A DNA stretch of 22,763 nt from a virus: IMG/VR virus record IMGVR_UViG_3300025646_007118, positions 1 through 22,763 of that record. One strand, written 5' to 3'. The notes under the pieces are model-generated. The model was not told the origin of the DNA. It saw nothing but the letters and a program-made list of their open reading frames with translations, and searched no databases. The position numbers and the translations under genes were made by a program. Of this stretch, positions 9,036 to 15,800 are shown in pieces. Position 1 is the stretch's first letter, and each line of letters starts with the position of its first letter.

Positions 9036-9817
9036 AACAGCAAAAAACATAACAGACTTTGAGAAGTTACACTTAACAGATCTTTCATATTCAAGGATAG
9101 ATACATACAAAATGTGTCCATCTAAATACTTCTTTTCATATATAAAGAAAGAACCAAGGCAATTTAATGACGCTGCGGTACTACGGAAACATAGTTCATT
9201 CCGTACTAGAAGACCATGTAGGCACTGAAGCTGGATTAAACCCAGATAGTCTCTTAGAAGACTATGAGGTAAAAAGATCTAGTTATGATCCAAACAATAT
9301 TATAAACGATGGATTAATAGATGTCGGTAAGAATATATTACTTGAATTTTACGACAGGCATTCTGAAGAAACTTTTAATGTAAAAGATAAAGAAATGCAA
9401 TTCAGTTTTGTTATAGGTTCATTTTATGTAAATGGATTTATTGACAGGGTAGACGAATATGAAAATAGAGTTGAAATTATAGATTACAAAACTGGAAAAT
9501 GGGAAGTAGCCCAGAAGGCTATTAAAGATAATCTTCAGCTAGGCATCTACGCTCTCGCAGCAAGGAACGAATTTCCGGACAAAGAGATATATGCAGAACT
9601 TTATTATTTAAGATCGGGCAAAAGAAAAGGTCACGTATTTACGGATGAAGATCTTGAAAACGCCAAGATTCAAATAATCGAATACGGAAATAAAATGATT
9701 AATGATAATAACTTTAGTCCGACTAGGAACGAAAGAGTCTGCTCATTCTGCGACCACGCTAAATCAGGAGCATGCGCAGTTGGTGTCATGAGAAACAAAA
9801 AGAGCCAAGGCCGTTAA
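9022..9817 (+). CDS. Cas4/RecB-like PD-(D/E)XK exonuclease, +1 frameshift at CGG
   Basis: Joining 9022-9183 and 9185-9817 gives 264 residues with a complete PD-(D/E)XK nuclease: SYSRIDTYKMCPSKYFF (about 22-38), motif I GNIVHSVLE (55-63), D141 in FIDRVDEY, IIDYKTGKW with D154 and K156, the NLQLGIYAL helix (QxxxY motif), and C-terminal cysteines VCSFC...GAC. With the N-terminal Cys these form a probable 4Fe-4S site. Without the shift, translation ends at 9226-9228. The frameshift glycine is the conserved Gly of the GxxxHxxLE motif, so the joined reading is chemically sensible. Probable role is DNA end processing in recombination or replication. The last codons lie inside the terminator hairpin. 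Confidence 0.82.
9184..9187 (+). other. +1 frameshift site 2: CTA C-GGA (RecB-like, residue 55)
   Basis: The in-frame CGG is at 9184-9186, with the frame-0 stop TGA at 9226-9228. Reading GGA restores motif I GNIVHSVLE. The preceding codon is CTA (Leu). Confidence 0.83.
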
Positions 9818-9832
9818 GCCTTGGCTCTTTTT
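9797..9832 (+). terminator. Bidirectional intrinsic terminator
   Basis: A perfect 14-bp inverted repeat (AAAAAGAGCCAAGG / CCTTGGCTCTTTTT) surrounds an 8-nt loop that contains the first base of the RecB-like gene's stop codon. The T-run on one strand and A-run on the other allow it to end transcription from both directions, fitting the convergent minus-strand gene that follows. Confidence 0.9.
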
Positions 9833-9848
9833 AAAAGAGTAGAAATTA

Positions 9849-10022
9849 TTAGTTATTTACTGGAAATGCGATTGAATCCTGAACCAGATCAACCTTACGG
9901 TCGCTGTCGATTACTACCTTGATGGCGTCATCGGTTGTGTAACCCAGTGATTCAAGTGTCTTTACTGCTGAGCTCTGCATATCTACTACAAAGCTATTTA
10001 CTAGCATGTTTAACGTGGTCAT
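9849..10022 (-). CDS. Small minus-strand protein, 57 aa
   Basis: This is the only clear minus-strand gene. It starts at ATG (complement of 10020-10022) with an AGGAAA ribosome-binding sequence about 5 nt upstream on its own strand, and stops at 9849-9851, facing the bidirectional terminator. The product begins MTTLNMLVNSFVVDMQSS and contains a helix (SSAVKTLESLGYTTDDAIKVVID) that reads like a short DNA- or protein-binding helical domain. Its codons (ACC, CTG, GAC, CGT) look more GC-rich than neighbours, hinting at a different origin. It could be an early regulator. Function not established. Confidence 0.6.
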   Translation of the reverse strand: MTTLNMLVNSFVVDMQSSAVKTLESLGYTTDDAIKVVIDSDRKVDLVQDSIAFPVNN

Positions 10023-10049
10023 TATTTTTCCTGTTCTTTCGTGGTTAAC

Positions 10050-10078
10050 TTGAAATTAGTTAAATTATAATATATAAT
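10050..10078 (+). promoter_or_regulatory. Sigma70-like promoter for the endonuclease/sigma operon
   Basis: TTGAAA (10050-10055), a 17-bp spacer and TATAAT (10073-10078) lie about 60 nt upstream of the start at 10139, within the only intergenic gap between the minus-strand gene and the plus-strand operon. An AAAGGA ribosome-binding sequence precedes the ATG. Confidence 0.75.
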
Positions 10079-10138
10079 ATATGTCTGTAGAAGTAAACTG
10101 TTTGTTTCCCTCTACTAACATAAGATAAAGGATATACC

Positions 10139-10706
10139 ATGAACATAGACCATGTCAAGCCGGAGGAATTTTTTCTCGAAAAATCTTTTCGTTCTAAACA
10201 TCCGAATTTTAAAAAAGTTAAATCAAAATACATAGATCAATCAATCCTAGAAGAAGACTCTATACAAGAAAAACGGTGGTAGAGGTAGCGCCTATAGATA
10301 TACGAAGACTGGATACAGAGAAGACCTTGGTCTTACGTTGAGATCCAATTGGGAAGCAAACTTCGCAAGGATATGTAATGTGTATGAAATAGATTTTGAA
10401 TTTGAACCAAAGATATTTACGTTTCCAGTTAAAAGGGGAACAAAAGGTTATACGCCAGATTTTTATTTTGAAAAAACTGAAGATTGGATAGAATTAAAAG
10501 GATATCTTGACGATAAAAGTAAAATAAAAATAAAAAGATTTAAAAGGTATTATCCAGAAGAATTTAGTAAATTCACAATGATTATAAGCAGATATTCAAA
10601 TGAAGCAAAATCATTTGCTAGTCAGCTTGAGGTTCCAAATGTAATTTTTTACGAAGATATTAAAGATTATTATGCTAATATATTATATAAATGGGAAGGC
10701 AAATAA
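10139..10706 (+). CDS. PD-(D/E)XK endonuclease, +1 frameshift at CGG
   Basis: Joining 10139-10273 and 10275-10706 yields 188 residues. The conserved part contains GYREDLGLTLRSNWEANFAR, then EIDFEFEPKIF, GYTPDFYF and WIELKGYLDD: the E...PD-x(n)-E-x-K nuclease pattern of a family of phage endonucleases with an RSxWE motif. The central PDF and ELKG supply the catalytic Asp, Glu and Lys. ATG 10139 has a good ribosome-binding site; without the shift the frame ends at TAG 10280-10282, just two codons past CGG, and no good start is placed to make the second half alone. It may process branched or foreign DNA; the exact activity is not readable. Confidence 0.78.
10274..10277 (+). other. +1 frameshift site 3: AAA C-GGT (endonuclease, residue 46)
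   Basis: The in-frame CGG is at 10274-10276, followed by TGG TAG. Skipping C gives GGT GGT AGA and joins the well-initiated N-terminus to the nuclease domain. It is the only site of the eight with CGGT. Confidence 0.8.
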
Positions 10707-11565
10707 ATGGCAGCTTACAAGGAGCAATATTACTCACTAGAAGAACACGAAATGCAAGCCCTAATTGAGCAGGCAAAAAAAGATAACACCATAGCTCAAA
10801 GGGAACTATTAAAAATTTTCAATAACTTTTTAACAAAGTATACAACAATGTTATACCACCGGAAAGTATAATCTTAATGACTATGATATCAGAAGGTTTA
10901 TAGCTTTATTTGTCAAAGACAAGTATGCTAGAACCGCACTTATTAGAAACAAATTAAATCCCGCCACTGCAAAAGTAGTCAACGAATGTATGAGGGGGAT
11001 ATACTACATGGCAAAAAGGTATGGAACCGAGGAGGACATAAGACAAACGGTTGATCTTACTTTTTTGCAATGCGTAGCGAGATATAAAAGAAAAGATTCA
11101 GAAAAAGGACCAATACCATTCAGTGCCTTTTTGTATAGCTATTTCTTTTATCTACTTAAGAAAAATGTAGACGTATTTTTAATAGATCAATTAGGTAGAA
11201 AAACATTTCCACTTATAACAGACGAAAATTACGATGGAGAAGATGACGAAAAGCCAGTTGGCTTTAGGGCCGATCCAGTAGATGTTGATATGGATTCAAT
11301 TTTATCAGTAGAAAATATTGACGAGATGTGGGTTTTAGGAAAAACTGCAGCTGAACCTTTTGATAAACTTACCATACAAGAAAGGCAGCTGCTAAAATGG
11401 AGGTATGTAGATGGAAAGAGGTCATCTGAAATAGCTAGTAAAATTACTGAACATCCAAACACCGTAAGGGAACATCTAAGTAAGATAAGAGACAAAATAG
11501 TTGATATAATAAAAGAGTCGCAATTAGAGGATTTATTCAAATACTCCAAGAAAAAGGATAACTAA
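10707..11565 (+). CDS. RNA polymerase sigma-70-family factor, +1 frameshift at CGG
   Basis: Joining 10707-10859 and 10861-11565 gives 285 residues. The middle (about 60-165) is helical like sigma region 2, with GIYYMAKRYGTEEDIRQTV followed by FLQCVARYKRKD. The C-terminal region (about 218-265) is a region-4-type helix-turn-helix: KLTIQERQLLKWRYVDGKRS, then SEIASKITEHPNTVREHLSK. ATG 10707 starts immediately after the previous stop. Without the shift, translation ends at TAA 10869-10871 after only 54 codons. A phage sigma factor would redirect host RNA polymerase to middle or late promoters, so its synthesis would be gated by frameshifting. Which promoters it uses is unknown. Confidence 0.78.
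10860..10863 (+). other. +1 frameshift site 4: CAC C-GGA (sigma factor, residue 52)
   Basis: The in-frame CGG is at 10860-10862, with the frame-0 stop TAA at 10869-10871. Reading GGA yields LYH|GKYNLNDYD and the rest of the sigma factor. The preceding codon is CAC (His). Confidence 0.83.
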
Positions 11566-11571
11566 AACACA

Positions 11572-12084
11572 ATGGAATACCAACAGCTACAAAAGCTTAA
11601 TCAGCTTCTTGCTAGTTTTTTAGAACCTCAAATAAAAGAGGTTGTTAGCGCATATGGATTTGGTGAAAATTACCAAAAATATTTTGTGGAAATACCAGAG
11701 ATACATAATGTTGATTTAACTATGCATGACATAGCTAATCTCGTAGCTAAAACATCCAACGCCTACGGGAGAGCTGCTAGATTTGCTGGTATGACAAGAG
11801 CGCATTTTAAATTGACTGAAGGTAGATATAAATCTATTTACAAGAAAAACAGAATAGGAAAAAACGAAGCAGAAAGAGAAGCTGCAGCTATGTTGGCTGC
11901 CGAAGAAGAGTATCAAGCACTAGTGATAGCTGAGTCTTTGGTTCATTTAGCTGAGTCCATAGAAACATCTTCTAGAATAGCTTCGGAATCTGCTAGAAAA
12001 CTTATGGACAAGATGCAGTCTATGCAGATAGCATCGGCAAGAGAAGAAAAAGGATACTATACAGAAAAGGACTTTAGTTTTTAA
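11572..12084 (+). CDS. Helical protein, possible UvsY-like recombination mediator
   Basis: This 170-residue protein is predicted to be mostly helical. It has a basic central helix pair (ANLVAKTSNAYGRAARFAGM, then LTEGRYKSIYKKNRIGKNEA, then EREAAAMLAAEEEY) and a long C-terminal helix (SLVHLAESIETSSRIASESA, then RKLMDKMQSMQ). The layout of a basic YK/R-rich helix, an acidic Ala-rich helix and a C-terminal helix ending in K-x2-M is reminiscent of T4 UvsY, which loads the recombinase on ssDNA; the position among replication/recombination genes agrees. This is a pattern-level suggestion only and no decisive motif is present. It begins six bases after the sigma gene. Confidence 0.45.
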   Translation: MEYQQLQKLNQLLASFLEPQIKEVVSAYGFGENYQKYFVEIPEIHNVDLTMHDIANLVAKTSNAYGRAARFAGMTRAHFKLTEGRYKSIYKKNRIGKNEAEREAAAMLAAEEEYQALVIAESLVHLAESIETSSRIASESARKLMDKMQSMQIASAREEKGYYTEKDFSF

Positions 12085-12086
12085 TC

Positions 12087-12299
12087 ATGCCAAAATTTAT
12101 AGGACATTATAAATGTGTTGATTCTCCAGATCAATTCTACTCTATTCCAAGACAAGAATTGGATTTTCCAACTCAAGTTATAAAAAACAATAAAAGTTAT
12201 TTACTCTTTACGACTATTCAGGTCAGTACGTCTTCTCAAGAGAATAAACTACATGAACTAGCAAAGCAGAAAAATATAACTATGGGAGTAGTAGTTTGA
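12087..12299 (+). CDS. Hypothetical protein, 70 aa
   Basis: A small protein starting MPKFIGHYKCVDSPDQFYSI, probably beta-rich in its first half, with a short C-terminal helix (NKLHELAKQKNI). It lies two bases after the preceding stop and one base before the RNase HI start, so it is part of the same transcript. There is one cysteine and no known motif. Function unknown. Confidence 0.5.
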   Translation: MPKFIGHYKCVDSPDQFYSIPRQELDFPTQVIKNNKSYLLFTTIQVSTSSQENKLHELAKQKNITMGVVV

Positions 12300-12300
12300 T

Positions 12301-12736
12301 ATGCACATAGAAGTTTTTTGCGATGGAGCCTCAAGAGGGCAGGGGCAGAAAAAAACTCGGAGAAGCTTCTTGCGCTACTGTAGTCTATAAGAATAGAAAA
12401 AAAGTTGCACAGTTTGCTAGAGGACTTGGAACAAGAACTAATAACGAGGCTGAGTATGAGGCTGTTATAGCTGCTCTTTTGATTTGTAGTATGTCTGATT
12501 TTTTAGATCCAATTATTTATACAGATTCAGCTGTAGTGGCAAATCATATTAATGGAAAATGGAAGTGCAGGAATAAAACATTACTCCCACTTTTAATGAC
12601 AGTTCAAGATATAGCTGAAGAATATCATTTTAGAGTAGTTCAAGTTCCAAGAAATATTGTTTGGGAACCAGATTTTTTAGCTAATGAATTTTTAAATGAA
12701 CTGGAAAAAAGAAAGCAGAGCAATGACATTGCATGA
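12301..12736 (+). CDS. rnhA: Ribonuclease HI, +1 frameshift at CGG
   Basis: Joining 12301-12357 and 12359-12736 gives 144 residues, the usual RNase HI length. All four acidic active-site residues are in place: D8 (CDGASRG), E51 (NNEAEYEA), D75 (YTDS) and D124 (EPDFLAN). The first of these lies before the shift and the other three after it, so neither half alone can be an enzyme. Without the shift, translation stops at TAA 12388-12390. The glycine produced by the shift (G20, in KKT|GEASCATVVY) occupies the glycine-rich turn after the first strand of the family. The role is removal of RNA primers or RNA:DNA hybrids during phage replication. An internal ATG at 12323 is in the downstream frame but would omit the first catalytic Asp. 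Confidence 0.88.
12358..12361 (+). other. +1 frameshift site 5: ACT C-GGA (RNase HI, residue 20)
   Basis: The in-frame CGG is at 12358-12360, with the frame-0 stop TAA at 12388-12390. Reading GGA joins the D8-containing strand to the rest of the RNase H fold. The preceding codon is ACT (Thr). Confidence 0.86.
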
Positions 12737-13535
12737 TATAATGGCTGGTATGCATAAAAAACTTTATTCAGAACAACCAATAATGATTGGCTTAGCAGGT
12801 AAGGCTGGTAGCGGAAAGACCTCTGTTGCAGAAGCTTTGGTTCCAAAGGGCTCTTTTGCTAAAACGCAATACGGCGCTAGGTGGGATCATATTTTCTTTG
12901 CCCTACCACTATACGAAATGTTAACATCAAAAGTTAATATTCAAGGAATAAATCAAGAATCCAGAATTAAATACGCAATTCACGAAACGTTATATGAATT
13001 GTATGGTTCAAATTCTATTGGTATGATTCCAGATTATGACGATTTTATAGACAAAGTAAATAACATATATAACCTACCGCTAGATGCTAACGCATCAAAG
13101 CAAAGAACTTTCCTTCAAAAAGCCGGCGATATATGTAGAGACGGATATTCAGAATGTTTCTGCCATTGGGCAATAGGAAAGACTCTTAAATTATATAAAT
13201 CTTATATAAAAACTTTAGAAGAAGATGAAGAAGAAAGTCCATTTGTTGTTCTTGTTTCTGATGTCAGATTCGAAAACGAAGCAAAATCAATACTAAAAAT
13301 GCCAAATGGATTTGTGGTATACTTTGATGCAGAACAAGAAGTTCTAAATGAAAGATTGATGAAAAGAGATGGTAGAATATCTACTCCAGAACAAAATGCT
13401 CATGCCAGCGAGCAGGAAGTTAATTTTGTAAAGGACATTGCGTCTTTTGTTATAGATACTAACAATCTAACTATAGAGCAACAAGTTAATAAAACTTTAA
13501 AAACACTAGGTTTCATACAGGAGAAACATGCCTAA
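12723..13535 (+). CDS. Deoxynucleoside monophosphate kinase
   Basis: The 270-residue product phosphorylates dNMPs to supply precursors for phage DNA synthesis. It has a P-loop GKAGSGKT (26-33), a lid/NMP-binding region including FLQKAGDICRDGY, the strand VVLVSDVRFENEA with DVRF (the dNMP-kinase motif), and RLMKRDGR, which matches the arginine-rich lid of T4 gp1-like kinases. ATG 12723 is preferred because it overlaps RNase HI by only 14 nt; an upstream ATG at 12696 would add nine residues with a 41-nt overlap. Its stop overlaps the next start by 8 nt. There is no in-frame CGG. Confidence 0.8.
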   Translation: MTLHDIMAGMHKKLYSEQPIMIGLAGKAGSGKTSVAEALVPKGSFAKTQYGARWDHIFFALPLYEMLTSKVNIQGINQESRIKYAIHETLYELYGSNSIGMIPDYDDFIDKVNNIYNLPLDANASKQRTFLQKAGDICRDGYSECFCHWAIGKTLKLYKSYIKTLEEDEEESPFVVLVSDVRFENEAKSILKMPNGFVVYFDAEQEVLNERLMKRDGRISTPEQNAHASEQEVNFVKDIASFVIDTNNLTIEQQVNKTLKTLGFIQEKHA

Positions 13536-13848
13536 GATAAATAAAACAGCCCACGAGCAATCAACTGATTCACCATTGGATCAAACTGTAACCCTAAATG
13601 CTGGGGAAATAGCATTTTCTAGCTCCCCAATATTTATATGTGGAGTTAATAGAAAGGTTAATATAGGTAACTTTGAAAACATTGATGTGTACGCTGGGAT
13701 CACGCTTCCTTTAAATGGGGTTTCCCTAGAGGATAAAGAGGCTCTAGAAAACGCAGTACATGAAGCAGCTGCTTATGGGTTTTCGCTAGTCTCTAAGGAA
13801 ACTAGTGAAAGATATTTAGTAATTAAGGAATCTCAACAAAATAAATAG
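13528..13848 (+). CDS. Hypothetical protein, 106 aa
   Basis: The start ATG 13528 overlaps the kinase stop and is preceded by CAGGAGAAAC, a strong ribosome-binding site. The product has a polar N-terminus, then a likely beta-rich part with KVNIGNFENIDVYAGITLPL (about 49-68), and a C-terminal helix (KEALENAVHEAAAYGFSLV). Short proteins carrying the NIGNFENIDVYAG-type strand are found in phages, but I cannot attach a function. It is the last gene before a new promoter. Confidence 0.6.
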   Translation: MPKINKTAHEQSTDSPLDQTVTLNAGEIAFSSSPIFICGVNRKVNIGNFENIDVYAGITLPLNGVSLEDKEALENAVHEAAAYGFSLVSKETSERYLVIKESQQNK

Positions 13849-13854
13849 TATGTA

Positions 13855-13884
13855 TTGACATGCTACCCTATTACTATATATACT
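13855..13884 (+). promoter_or_regulatory. Strong sigma70-like promoter
   Basis: A perfect -35 TTGACA (13855-13860) is followed, after 18 bp, by TATACT (13879-13884); a TATATA overlapping it offers 16-bp spacing. It lies in the 81-nt gap before the Lys/Ala-rich gene at 13930, whose transcript would end at the terminator 14244-14287. Confidence 0.75.
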
Positions 13885-13929
13885 TATACAAAGCTAAATA
13901 AATAACTATAAAGTTAGGTAAGGTACAAA

Positions 13930-14226
13930 ATGTTAAAAAAATTAGTTCAAAAATTATTTAAAAAAGCAAAAGCCGTAAAAGTGCTGGACGCAGAAACTGA
14001 TAAAAAAGTAGACGCAGCTCTTTCAAAGTGGGAAGCAACTGCGGTTGCAGTGGCTTCTGAAATCGAAGAAGCAGTGCACGAAATAACAGCTGAAGTCCAA
14101 GAGGCTAAAAGAGAAGTCAAGAAGGCAGCTGCTGGACCCAAGAAGGAAAGAAAGCCAAGAGCTCCAAAGGATCCCAACGCAGTTAAGAAAGCAGCTCCAA
14201 AGAAACAGGCAAAACCAAAGAACTAA
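13930..14226 (+). CDS. Lys/Ala-rich histone-H1-like basic protein
   Basis: The 98-residue product has a short basic N-terminal helix (MLKKLVQKLFKKAKAVK), an acidic/alanine amphipathic helix (ATAVAVASEIEEAVHEITAE, then VQEAKREVKKAA), and an unstructured Pro/Lys/Ala tail (KKERKPRAPKDPNAVKKAAP, then KKQAKPKN) like bacterial histone-H1-like proteins. It is monocistronic: its own consensus promoter upstream and its own terminator directly downstream predict strong, independent expression. Likely roles are DNA compaction or host nucleoid interference, inferred from composition alone. Confidence 0.65.
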   Translation: MLKKLVQKLFKKAKAVKVLDAETDKKVDAALSKWEATAVAVASEIEEAVHEITAEVQEAKREVKKAAAGPKKERKPRAPKDPNAVKKAAPKKQAKPKN

Positions 14227-14243
14227 TTTTTTTTAGCAACACT

Positions 14244-14287
14244 AAACGGCATTTTCCATATGTATCATATGGATTTGCCGTTTTTTT
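14244..14287 (+). terminator. Intrinsic terminator
   Basis: Hairpin with lower stem AAACGGCA/TGCCGTTT and upper stem CCATATG/CATATGG (TAT loop), separated by a small internal loop, followed by a run of seven T. It closes the transcript of the Lys/Ala-rich gene. Confidence 0.85.
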
Positions 14288-14331
14288 GTTTACTATATTA
14301 AACATGTCTATAAAGGTTTATTTAAATTAAT

Positions 14332-14439
14332 ATGTCTTTAGCCAAGTATAGAAAAATATATAAAGGACCTAAAAAGGTAAAGAACATACCTAAAAATAAT
14401 GAAGAAAAAGAAACTGACAAACCACCAAAAAAAGACTAG
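14332..14439 (+). CDS. Tiny Lys-rich protein, 35 aa
   Basis: ATG 14332 to TAG 14437-14439, beginning MSLAKYRKIYKGPKKVKNI. It is strongly basic and Pro/Lys-rich at the C-terminus (KETDKPPKKD). Composition matches the other tiny basic proteins of this stretch, and its placement between terminator and next start supports it, but a gene this small is uncertain. Function unknown. Confidence 0.4.
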   Translation: MSLAKYRKIYKGPKKVKNIPKNNEEKETDKPPKKD

Positions 14440-14463
14440 ATCGGTCATGGGAGAATATAACAA

Positions 14464-14562
14464 ATGTTGAACTTTATATGGAAAATATGGTTTTTTATTT
14501 TTGACATTTTAAACTCTATAGAAGATAAAAAAGAGGCTAAAAAGTATGGTAATAAAAAATAG
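14464..14562 (+). CDS. Tiny membrane protein, 32 aa
   Basis: ATG 14464 follows a GGGAG sequence about 11 nt upstream. The product is one hydrophobic segment (MLNFIWKIWFFIFDILN, about 1-17) and a charged, Lys-rich tail, a form typical of single-span phage microproteins. It overlaps the next small gene by 17 nt. It could help in lysis or membrane remodelling; this is inference only. Confidence 0.4.
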   Translation: MLNFIWKIWFFIFDILNSIEDKKEAKKYGNKK

Positions 14563-14671
14563 AATTTACATAAGCGGTCCAAGAATGGGAACAAACAATT
14601 CTATGTTTGGAATAGAAAAAAAGAAATCAAAAAGAATCAAGTCAACAAAATCTAAAAGGAAAAATAAATAA
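14546..14671 (+). CDS. Tiny Lys-rich protein, 41 aa
   Basis: ATG 14546 to TAA 14669-14671, beginning MVIKNRIYISGPRMGTNNS and ending in a Lys/Arg/Ser tail. Its stop is one base before the ATG of the DUF6321-like gene, so the two are probably coupled. The CGG it contains (14575-14577) is out of frame and causes no shift. Function unknown. Confidence 0.4.
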   Translation: MVIKNRIYISGPRMGTNNSMFGIEKKKSKRIKSTKSKRKNK

Positions 14672-14672
14672 A

Positions 14673-14955
14673 ATGCCAAAGGATCCAAGACTAAAGAAAG
14701 CTCGGAGTTTCAGGCTACAATAAGCCTAAAAGAACTCCTAGTCATCCAAAAAAATCACATGTAGTTGTAGCTAAATCCGGGGCTAAAGTTAAAACTATTA
14801 GATTTGGTCAGCAGGGTGTTTCTGGATCGCCAAAGAAGAAGGGTGAATCAAAGTCCTATGCTGCCCGCAGAAAATCATTTAAAGCACGTCACGCCAAGAA
14901 TATCGCTAAGGGCAAAATGTCTGCAGCTTATTGGGCAGATAGAGTTAAGTGGTAA
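14673..14955 (+). CDS. DUF6321-like small basic phage protein, +1 frameshift at CGG
   Basis: Joining 14673-14702 and 14704-14955 gives 93 residues. The joined protein reads MPKDPRLKKA|GVSGYNKPKR, then KSHVVVAKSGAKVKTIRFGQ, and ends AKGKMSAAYWADRVKW. From memory this matches DUF6321, a basic family common in environmental phages, across both sides of the shift, including the glycine supplied by it. Without the shift, translation stops at TAA 14721-14723 after 16 codons and no other start could give the N-terminal KKAG part. Role unknown; it lies just upstream of the endolysin gene. Confidence 0.78.
14703..14706 (+). other. +1 frameshift site 6: GCT C-GGA (DUF6321-like, residue 11)
   Basis: The in-frame CGG is at 14703-14705, with the frame-0 stop TAA at 14721-14723. 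It is the earliest shift relative to its start codon, only ten codons in. The preceding codon is GCT (Ala). Confidence 0.84.
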
Positions 14956-14964
14956 GCAATACTA

Positions 14965-15793
14965 ATGCCAAAGATTAAAAAAATATTAAGGAGAAGAAAA
15001 AGAATGATACACCCAGTTGCAAAAATGGTTCTGCCAAAAGAACTGCAGAAGGTTGAAAACGGAAAGTTAAAACCTGCAATGCTTGCCAAGGTTAAGTGCG
15101 GTGGGCAAATGTGGCACAAAGCCGCACAGGCCTTCAACGCCCTTTATGATGAGGCTAAGGCAGCTGGTCATAAACTCCAAAATATTGGAGACTATCGACC
15201 ATTTGAGGCTCAATTAAGTTTATTCATGTCTCGTTATGAAGACAAAAAAACAAACAGAGTACCAGAAATTACCAGGACTTATCAAAATAAAAAATGGTAC
15301 CTAAAGAAAGGCATGAGCCCAGCTGGAACTCCAGGCACATCAAACCATGGACTTCGGACTAGCAATAGATCTTAATATGCAGGACGCAAAGCGCTATAAA
15401 TGGATGTGCGAGAATGCTCCCAAGTATGGTTTTTATCTTCAGGGTGAGCCTACAAAAAACGGAAGACCAAATCCAGAGTATGAGGCATGGCATTGGCAGT
15501 ATTGCTTGGGCGACTCAGTGCCACCAGCCTTAGCCGGAACTGTTTCCGCAGCTCCAGCTGGAGAGGTAGTAGAAGAGCATAACCCAACTAAGATTACGGT
15601 TGGAGCTAAGGGTGATTTAGTTAAAAAGTTACAAGAGGGATTAAAGAAGGCCGGTTATTATACCGGTCCAATTGATGGTGATTTTGGTAATATGACAGGG
15701 GAAGCCGTTAGAAAGTTGAAGGGTGTGAATGGTCTAAAAAATGATACTGTTGCTGGAGCAAAAGTATTTGCCATATTAAATTTGGAAATGTAG
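14965..15793 (+). CDS. Endolysin: M15/VanY D-Ala-D-Ala peptidase plus peptidoglycan-binding domain, +1 frameshift at CGG
   Basis: Joining 14965-15354 and 15356-15793 gives 275 residues. The M15 domain has GDYRPFEAQLSLF, the zinc motif SNHGLGLAID (126-135; H128 and D135) and EAWHW (E173, H176). A linker rich in Ala/Glu leads to a PG_binding_1 repeat (about 209-270: VGAKGDLVKKLQEGLKKAGY, then GPIDGDFG). The shift splits the zinc motif itself: H128 lies before and D135 after, and the frameshift glycine G131 is the invariant Gly of SxHxxGxAxD. Without it the frame ends at TAA 15373-15375. An AAGGAG 10 nt before ATG 15004 makes that a good alternative start (262 residues). It cuts peptide cross-links in the host wall at lysis. 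Confidence 0.9.
15355..15358 (+). other. +1 frameshift site 7: CTT C-GGA (endolysin, residue 131)
   Basis: The in-frame CGG is at 15355-15357, with the frame-0 stop TAA at 15373-15375. The restored Gly is invariant in the M15 motif SxHxxGxAxD, which fixes the decoding (one Gly, no added residue). Confidence 0.92.
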
Positions 15794-15800
15794 GTTTAAT

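Noticed and set aside
10023-10138. tRNA gene or CRISPR array in intergenic gaps
   Set aside because: I looked for a cloverleaf, particularly a CGG-reading tRNA, in the gaps at 10023-10138, 13849-13929, 14227-14331, 17301-17353 and 21405-21567 and saw none; no spaced direct repeats occur either. A tRNA elsewhere in the genome remains possible.
12301-12736. RNase HI starting at the internal ATG 12323
   Set aside because: That start would lose the catalytic Asp and first strand, which are present in the other frame from ATG 12301.
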